Positions 58,658-64,000 of a stretch of DNA of 64,000 nucleotides are shown here, piece after piece. The notes beneath the pieces were generated by a model. That model worked only from the letters and a program-made list of their open reading frames with translations. It made no database searches and was not told the origin of the DNA. A program made the translations under genes and the position numbers. Position 1 is the stretch's first letter. Each line of letters opens with the position of its first letter. Origin of the DNA: Candidatus Gallimonas merdigallinarum (GTDB taxonomy: Bacteria > Bacillota > Clostridia > Christensenellales > Borkfalkiaceae); assembly GCA_904373325.1 (NCBI GenBank), contig CAJFFP010000002.1, positions 1-64,000 of the forward strand, read 5' to 3'.

Positions 58658-59988
58658 CCACGTTTCCTCCTTTTCATCAACACGATCGCCACAACGACCG
58701 CCCCCGCGACCAATACGGCTCCGCCAACGAGCCCGCCGACCAATGCCCCGACGTTCAAGCCGCTCTCTTTGGGCGTTGCCGTTCGTTCGCGTACGCCGAC
58801 GATCTCCGCTTCGTTTTTCGCCGTTTGCAAATATGCAGACGTATCGAACTCGTCGTCCGGTTCACCGCTTAGGATGTAAATATTGGTAGCCGCATTAATG
58901 CCGTCGGCACGGTTATCTAAACGCGCGCCCGCGCTGAACGAGAACACGATAGCATCGCCTTTCTTTACCGTACGCCGGATCGGCTCCATGTTATACGTCT
59001 TGCTTCCGATATAATCGCACTGCTCCCACCAAATGCGTTCCCCGTTATGGTAAACATCAACGTTTGTTCCGTCGCCCTCGTTGGCATTGCGCACAAACAT
59101 ACCGTCGATTTCGATTTCCCCGTCGAAACTCGCGATCCAGATTTTAAGCGTACTCCACTTTCCGTTTGGATGCACAGTCCCCGAACTGACGAACTGGTAA
59201 GGCTTCGGCCCCGTCCACACATACCCGGCATAATTGAGACCGATATCCATCAGAATGTATTTTTGCGGCAAACCGTAAGCGTAATACCACCCATTTTCGC
59301 CTTGCGTATACGAGAACGCGGGAATCGGCAATTCTCCGCACCCGAAATCATCAGGCGCATCCTCCTCTATCGTACCCGTATACAATACGGAAAATGAAAC
59401 GGAGTTCCCGTCGGAATTATTATTCCCGTTGTTATTCACCGCCGCGAGAATGACGTCGCCGCTGCCGATATTCGGAACGTTTACGTTAAAAACAACCTTT
59501 TCGACCGTATCGATCAGTACGTTATCGATATCCGCAAGCGGTTGCGCCGTTGCATATCCGTCTGCTGTTTTCTTTCTTAACAGCAAAGAAAAGCGTATGC
59601 CATTGATTGCCGGATCCGTGCCGATCAGATTCGGATTATTAAACTCCACTTCTCCCGTAACCGTTGCCTCGCCGTTGCCGGGGGATTGCCAACCCTGCAT
59701 GACATCGCCGCGATTCCCCGGATGCAAATTGGTATACCCGTTTCCCACATAAGCAACCGCCCACTCATCCTCGGCGGAATAATTCCACGCTGTTTTTTCC
59801 TCACTCGTCGGCTTCATTTTATAATATTTGCCGCGCGGATTGCCGTACAAATAGGCATAATTTCCCGACGCTTCCGTATTCATTTCTTCCGCCGCCGATG
59901 CTGCCGATGCGTAATTGTTTGCCGGCGAAATGACAGCAGCCGCGCTAAACAATAAGATTAATGCGGCGCACAGAAAAATTTTACGCAT
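58654..59988 (-). CDS. Surface protein with C-terminal membrane anchor
   Basis: A 444-residue protein. Signal peptide ends near ASAASAAEE, two beta-sandwich-like regions follow (about residues 80-210 and 215-390), and the carboxy end has a Gly/Val membrane segment (ALVGGLVGGAVLVAGAVVVAIVLM) and KRRKRG stop-transfer. No sortase motif. Aromatic-rich patches (GWYYAYGLPQKYI, GYVWTGPKPYQF) would suit sugar binding. Unknown family. It lies ten bases after the solute-binding protein gene on the same strand. Confidence 0.72.
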   Translation of the reverse strand: MRKIFLCAALILLFSAAAVISPANNYASAASAAEEMNTEASGNYAYLYGNPRGKYYKMKPTSEEKTAWNYSAEDEWAVAYVGNGYTNLHPGNRGDVMQGWQSPGNGEATVTGEVEFNNPNLIGTDPAINGIRFSLLLRKKTADGYATAQPLADIDNVLIDTVEKVVFNVNVPNIGSGDVILAAVNNNGNNNSDGNSVSFSVLYTGTIEEDAPDDFGCGELPIPAFSYTQGENGWYYAYGLPQKYILMDIGLNYAGYVWTGPKPYQFVSSGTVHPNGKWSTLKIWIASFDGEIEIDGMFVRNANEGDGTNVDVYHNGERIWWEQCDYIGSKTYNMEPIRRTVKKGDAIVFSFSAGARLDNRADGINAATNIYILSGEPDDEFDTSAYLQTAKNEAEIVGVRERTATPKESGLNVGALVGGLVGGAVLVAGAVVVAIVLMKRRKRG

Positions 59989-59998
59989 TTTTCTCTCC

Positions 59999-61753
59999 TT
60001 ATTTCACTACTTCGTATCTCGGCATATTCACTTCGGGAGCAACGACCTTCACGCCGTGATCTTTTACGGCGGCGTTATATTCGTCCTGAATCTCTTTTCC
60101 GTGATAACTGCTGTTCATGTTGCTCACGTAGCTATCCCAAACAGTGTTGAAATTATCGTTATAAACGACCAGATTATCCCAAGTAATATCTTTTACTTTC
60201 TGCCCCGAATATACTGCCTGGTTCACGTTGTTGTTGTCGCGCACCATGAGGGTAAACTCGGAAAACATCTTATCGCTCATGCCCGACCAATACTCGGTAA
60301 GCGCAGGCGTTGTAAGCATATAATAATCGGCATAGCGGTTATAGGTCTGTGCCAAATCGAGCGCCTCGCGCATTCTTTCCGCGTAAGTCAAAAACGGATT
60401 GTAGTAATAATTTGTGATCGAATTGAACACGCGCATACCCGAAAAACTATCCACATGATATACGGTTTTATTAAAACCTTCTTCGTCCTGTCCGCAGAGC
60501 GAACGGTATTTCCCGTCCGCCGTCTTTTCCCAATGCGCGCCCTCAACGCCCATCATCGTCATTTCCTTTGCCTCGTCGCTGAGCAAATAGTCCATCAGGG
60601 TAAGCGCGCGCTCAAGTTTTTCCTCGCTCATGCTCGCGCTGAAAGAAACGGAAGTCCAAAAACCGGGATGTCCCTGTATACCGAATGAGCCGTCCTCTCC
60701 CATGGGCGGCGCAATCGTGCCGATTTTTGCAAGCGCTTCGTCTGCGGAGCATTGGTAAATAATACTCATATCACGGGCAAAGCGTTCAATTTGTATCTGG
60801 CTTTCCATCATGCCGACTTTCCCGTTTGTAAATTTAGCGTTTTTCCCTTCGACCGCATCCGTTACCCAACTCGGATCCATGTAGCCTTCGGCAAGCAGAC
60901 GGTTGATAAATCCTACGACATATTTGTTTCCGTCACTGATGCCGCTGTAAGTGTAAATACCGTCTCCATCAGAATCCTGCATAACGTTATAGCCGCCGCC
61001 TGTAACGTACATCCAACCGTCCGAATACAAATTGGTTTCACCTTCAGACGTATAACCGTAGGTATCGTTTTGCCCGTTTTCGTCGGGATCATATAAAGTA
61101 AAGGCGCGAGCCAACCGATAAAATTCAATCAATGTGTCGGGTGTCGTAAACTTGTGCTCTTCCATCATATCGGAAGTTACTTCGCCCTCGCTTGCAGCAT
61201 AGCCCTCGTCGACCAAAATCTTTTTCAATTTTTCGGGCTTGTTGAGATTGTCGATCCAATCGAGGCGGACATAAAATGTATGCTCTTGTTGAAACTCGGT
61301 AGGAATTGCATAATGTTTCCCGTTCGTAAAGTCAATATTGCTCGTCAGATAATCATGTTTATGGATCTGCCGATAGATATTCGGATATTTCGTTTCCGAA
61401 ACGTAATCGGAAATAGCGACGATTGCATTGTCTTCAATCATCTTTTGGTAAAGCTTGGGATTCTCGGCCGTGCGATGGACAAAAATATCCGGCAATTCCC
61501 CCACATTGAACATTTTTTGCAGCTGCGTTTCGCTGTCGCCGCCGCCCGTAGTAAGGCAGCGGAATTCAATGCCGCACTCTTTCATGTACTTTTGATACGA
61601 GGGCGAATTCTTTTTCATTGCCGTGTTAATGGCCGCCAAGTCATTATAGAACATGGTAATTACAGCGTCATCCGAATTTCCGCCGCACCCCGCCATCGTC
61701 AGTGCCATCGTTGCTCCGAGTGCAACAAGAGCGCATCTTTTTAATAGTTTCAT
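59999..61753 (-). CDS. Sugar ABC transporter solute-binding lipoprotein (LplA type)
   Basis: A 584-residue lipoprotein with lipobox MAGC at about residue 24. The extracellular fold is a family 1 solute-binding protein of the long LplA/YtcQ kind (FYNDLAAINTAM, later LPDIFVHR and DYLTSNIDFTNGKHYAIP). These take up oligosaccharides such as rhamnogalacturonan pieces or host glycans. The start at 61753 follows GGAGG. The two permease genes lie 90 nt upstream on the same strand. No dedicated ATPase is present; such systems share a general one (MsmX). Confidence 0.9.
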   Translation of the reverse strand: MKLLKRCALVALGATMALTMAGCGGNSDDAVITMFYNDLAAINTAMKKNSPSYQKYMKECGIEFRCLTTGGGDSETQLQKMFNVGELPDIFVHRTAENPKLYQKMIEDNAIVAISDYVSETKYPNIYRQIHKHDYLTSNIDFTNGKHYAIPTEFQQEHTFYVRLDWIDNLNKPEKLKKILVDEGYAASEGEVTSDMMEEHKFTTPDTLIEFYRLARAFTLYDPDENGQNDTYGYTSEGETNLYSDGWMYVTGGGYNVMQDSDGDGIYTYSGISDGNKYVVGFINRLLAEGYMDPSWVTDAVEGKNAKFTNGKVGMMESQIQIERFARDMSIIYQCSADEALAKIGTIAPPMGEDGSFGIQGHPGFWTSVSFSASMSEEKLERALTLMDYLLSDEAKEMTMMGVEGAHWEKTADGKYRSLCGQDEEGFNKTVYHVDSFSGMRVFNSITNYYYNPFLTYAERMREALDLAQTYNRYADYYMLTTPALTEYWSGMSDKMFSEFTLMVRDNNNVNQAVYSGQKVKDITWDNLVVYNDNFNTVWDSYVSNMNSSYHGKEIQDEYNAAVKDHGVKVVAPEVNMPRYEVVK

Positions 61754-61842
61754 AACAACCTCCTGATACAATATATTTGACCGAGAAAGTGCGGCATTGG
61801 GAATAGCACTTTCCAAGTTCCGTTACCTTATTTTTAACAAAA

Positions 61843-62760
61843 TCAAGATTTGATTGCACCAATCATGATGCCTTTTACAAAATTTTTTTGCAAGAAAGGA
61901 TAGATTGCCATAATCGGCAACAGCGCCACAATGATCATCGCCGCATTCCGGCCCTCCGCAAAAATAACGTTCATATCCACGCTTCCGTCCGGAATCAGAT
62001 CGGCGCGCGTGCTGTTCAGCACGTTCCGAAGCTCCAGCGCCAACGGAAAGAGACTGTCCTCCGTCAACAGAATCATCGGCCAATACCAATCGTTCCATTT
62101 TCCAACCAATATGAACAGCGAAATCGTTGCAATACCGGCTTTGCTGAGCGGTAATATAAACTGCCATAGAACGCGAAAATCACTCACCCCTTCCAACTTT
62201 GCTGATTCGATAATATCGTTGGGCACTTGTGCAAAGAAGTTACGCAATAAAATGACGTTGAACCCGCCCACGCCGAACGGCAAAATAAGTCCGAGCAAAT
62301 TATTCGTAAAATTCAACGAGCGCAGCGTTAAATAGAACGGAACCAATCCGCCGCTGAAAAACATCGGAATCAAAAGGAACGTAAAGAATATTTTTCTCCC
62401 CGGAAGGTCGCGCTGGGCAAGCACATAGGCGGCAAGAATGTCGATTGCCATACTGTACACAAGGTTTACCGCCGTCAGGAAAACAGAAATTAGAAACGCT
62501 ATGGGAATTCTATCCTGTAGAAGAATTATTTTATAATTTTCAAAATTGAAATGTACCGGAAAAATGAGGAAGTCTGACTGTAAATAATCCTCTTTACTTG
62601 CAAACGACAGCAAAACTTCATACACGATCGGGAAAAGACATGCAAGAGTGAACAGAACGATAAAAGCATAGATAAGCACAGTCCATACCGAAACGCGCTT
62701 TTTCTTCTTTTTACGGACGGGCGGTGTCCCATTCGTACCCACATTGATATTTTCCATCAT
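61843..62760 (-). CDS. Sugar ABC permease (LplC/YtcP type)
   Basis: A 305-residue binding-protein-dependent permease with six membrane segments. The EAA coupling loop near residues 195-215 reads ESAKLEGVSDFRVLWQFILPLSKAG. A Lys-rich N terminus (RKKKKKRVSVW) precedes the first segment. It pairs with the LplB-like permease, whose gene overlaps it by four bases (ATGA). Confidence 0.93.
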   Translation of the reverse strand: MMENINVGTNGTPPVRKKKKKRVSVWTVLIYAFIVLFTLACLFPIVYEVLLSFASKEDYLQSDFLIFPVHFNFENYKIILLQDRIPIAFLISVFLTAVNLVYSMAIDILAAYVLAQRDLPGRKIFFTFLLIPMFFSGGLVPFYLTLRSLNFTNNLLGLILPFGVGGFNVILLRNFFAQVPNDIIESAKLEGVSDFRVLWQFILPLSKAGIATISLFILVGKWNDWYWPMILLTEDSLFPLALELRNVLNSTRADLIPDGSVDMNVIFAEGRNAAMIIVALLPIMAIYPFLQKNFVKGIMIGAIKS

Positions 62761-63749
62761 TCTGCCACCTCGTAAATTCCGTATCCGTTGATCTTTTTCA
62801 CGATTTTATTTGCACTCATCAACAAAATAAAGTTGATTACAGTTTTAAACAGTCCGATCGCCGTAGCTCGCTCGAATTCGCCTTTGTCGATACCTGTGCG
62901 ATATACGAGTGTATCGATTACGTCCGCAACTTCGTATGTCGTAGGATTATATAAATTGAAGATTGCGTCGAAATTGGAATTCAGCACATTTCCCACCGCC
63001 TGCACAAACATGATAATGATAATCGGCATAATGCTCGGCAACGTAATGTACCAAGTCGCTTTCAACCGTTTACAACCATCTATCTGCGCGGCTTCGTATA
63101 GAGAAGGATCGATGCTCGAAATGGCGGCAATATAAATGATCGTTCCCCAACCCGCATCGCGCCATATTTGCGACAGAATCAAAATGGGATAAAAATATTT
63201 CGGTTCAGTCAAGAATTCCACACGCGACAGTCCCAACGATTCCAGAATATTGTTCACCGCTCCGGAAGAATAACTCAAAAGCGAATTGACGATTCCCGCA
63301 ATAATCACCCATGAAATGAAGTTGGGTAAGTAAATAGCCGTCTGCGTGAATTTTTTGAACCACTTTACTTTGATTTCGTTTAACAGCAACGCAAGCAGAA
63401 TGGGCGCCGGGAAACAAAAAACCAAACTCAAAAAGCTGATGATGAGCGTATTGCGGAATGCCCGAGGGAAATCCGGCAGGGCAAACAGCGCCTTAAAATG
63501 GTCAAATCCGATCCACTCGCTCCCCCAGATTCCCTTGCTCGGCATATAGTCCTTGAACGCCAAAACGATACCGTACATGGGATAATAGGAAAACACCAAT
63601 AAAAAGGCGATGATAGGGATCATCATGACATAAAATTGCCATTTCTTTTTCAGTTTTTTACGAAGTTTATCGTTTTTCTGCTTACCGTTTTTAACGGATT
63701 TTATCTGCTCCGATACAGGCAGGCACTCCGTTCGTTCCAGTTGTTCCAT
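62757..63749 (-). CDS. Sugar ABC permease (LplB/YteP type)
   Basis: A 330-residue permease. After a basic N terminus come six membrane segments and the EAA loop YEAAQIDGCKRLKATWYITLPSI (about residue 220). The FSYYPMYGIVLAFKDY motif near residue 55 is typical of LplB relatives. Start at 63749; a GGGAAAG lies in the end of the AraC gene just ahead. First transporter gene of the locus after the regulator. Confidence 0.94.
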   Translation of the reverse strand: MEQLERTECLPVSEQIKSVKNGKQKNDKLRKKLKKKWQFYVMMIPIIAFLLVFSYYPMYGIVLAFKDYMPSKGIWGSEWIGFDHFKALFALPDFPRAFRNTLIISFLSLVFCFPAPILLALLLNEIKVKWFKKFTQTAIYLPNFISWVIIAGIVNSLLSYSSGAVNNILESLGLSRVEFLTEPKYFYPILILSQIWRDAGWGTIIYIAAISSIDPSLYEAAQIDGCKRLKATWYITLPSIMPIIIIMFVQAVGNVLNSNFDAIFNLYNPTTYEVADVIDTLVYRTGIDKGEFERATAIGLFKTVINFILLMSANKIVKKINGYGIYEVAE

Positions 63750-63750
63750 C

Positions 63751-64000
63751 TCACTTTCCCTCCGATTTCATATAAAGATACCTGTTCATTCTTTTTTCCC
63801 GTAAATACATTTCGGCGTCAGGCAAGCGTTTGTACTGCAAGCGGTATTCGCTCGGCGTTAATTCAGTCAGTTTTTTAAACTCGCGGGAAAAATACCTCGA
63901 TTCCGTGTAGCCCGTAAGCCTTGCGATTTCGATAAACGGATAATCGGTTTGAGCAATCAATTCGCAGGCATTCTTGATCCTGATAAACGTAACATATTGC
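63751..64000 (-). CDS. AraC-family regulator, carboxy-terminal part (runs off the edge)
   Basis: Only the last 82 residues are in the window. They hold the second helix-turn-helix of an AraC/XylS DNA-binding domain (CELIAQTDYPFIEIARLTGY then SRYFSREFKKLTELTPSEYR). In comparable loci this is a YesN-type response regulator or a sugar-sensing AraC protein controlling the transporter and glycosidases. Its stop lies one base before the LplB-like start, so it is in the same transcript. Confidence 0.88.
   Translation of the reverse strand, partial: QYVTFIRIKNACELIAQTDYPFIEIARLTGYTESRYFSREFKKLTELTPSEYRLQYKRLPDAEMYLREKRMNRYLYMKSEGK

Overview
The window looks like a chromosomal segment of a low-abundance or uncultured gut Clostridia (Firmicutes). 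Evidence seen in the sequence: consensus sigma-A promoters (TTGACA, 17 bp, TATAAT), strong GGAGG ribosome sites, a tryptophan T-box leader, a Firmicutes-type 6S RNA, HelD, and an Lpl/Yte-type sugar ABC system. A Christensenellales-like lineage is my guess from overall style only. The host part (about 0.4-46.3 kb) is GC-rich with many CGC/GCG codons. The last 17 kb is clearly more AT-rich.

Layout. 1-690: AT-rich left edge with terminators and half of a two-copy repeat. 0.7-4.6 kb: T-box-controlled TrpB-like enzyme, then metK-panE. 4.7-9.0 kb: radical SAM activase, ABC-F ATPase, Hsp20, SDR. 9.4-14.1 kb (minus): flavodoxin-like protein, iron alcohol dehydrogenase, tadA, M14 peptidase, rlmH, CPBP protease. 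14.2-15.6 kb: two-subunit fumarase. 15.6-20.8 kb: ABC exporter, HAD phosphatase, HelD-like helicase. 21-24.2 kb: ArsR repressor, and a lipoprotein plus an ECF sigma factor fused to its own anti-sigma domain, with long Asp-rich stretches. 24.4-32.6 kb: rpoB-rpoC, with an apparent 44-bp deletion and frameshift in rpoC. 32.9-36.5 kb: S4 protein, ispDF, a low-GC NERD-domain gene, radA. 36.6-42.3 kb: lipoprotein, second ABC exporter, membrane glycosyltransferase. 42.3-46.4 kb: alcohol dehydrogenase, trmB, dut, HMA protein, pyridoxine kinase, 6S RNA and tRNA-Glu.

46.4-64 kb is accessory. Downstream of tRNA-Glu lie fragments resembling integrative conjugative elements, a strongly palindromic 115-bp element that cuts one of those genes, and then a glycan-utilisation locus. 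That locus encodes a PIG-L deacetylase, a chimeric open frame made of GH31, NagB and SGNH remnants, GH27 and GH36 alpha-galactosidases, a GH20-like hexosaminidase, a GH43-like enzyme and a GH39-like lipoprotein. It also has two surface proteins and a complete LplA/LplC/LplB importer with an AraC regulator running off the right edge. Together these would degrade and import a galactose/hexosamine-containing oligosaccharide.

The most unusual signals are: two promoters whose 19-bp spacers both contain a run of exactly nine G (phase-variation candidates); the single-frame sigma/anti-sigma fusion with an internal Shine-Dalgarno/GTG; four promoters placed so that transcripts should be leaderless; the rpoC deletion; the chimeric ORF; the 100-residue acidic tail on RpoB; and overlapping face-to-face promoters between rpoB and the ispDF operon.
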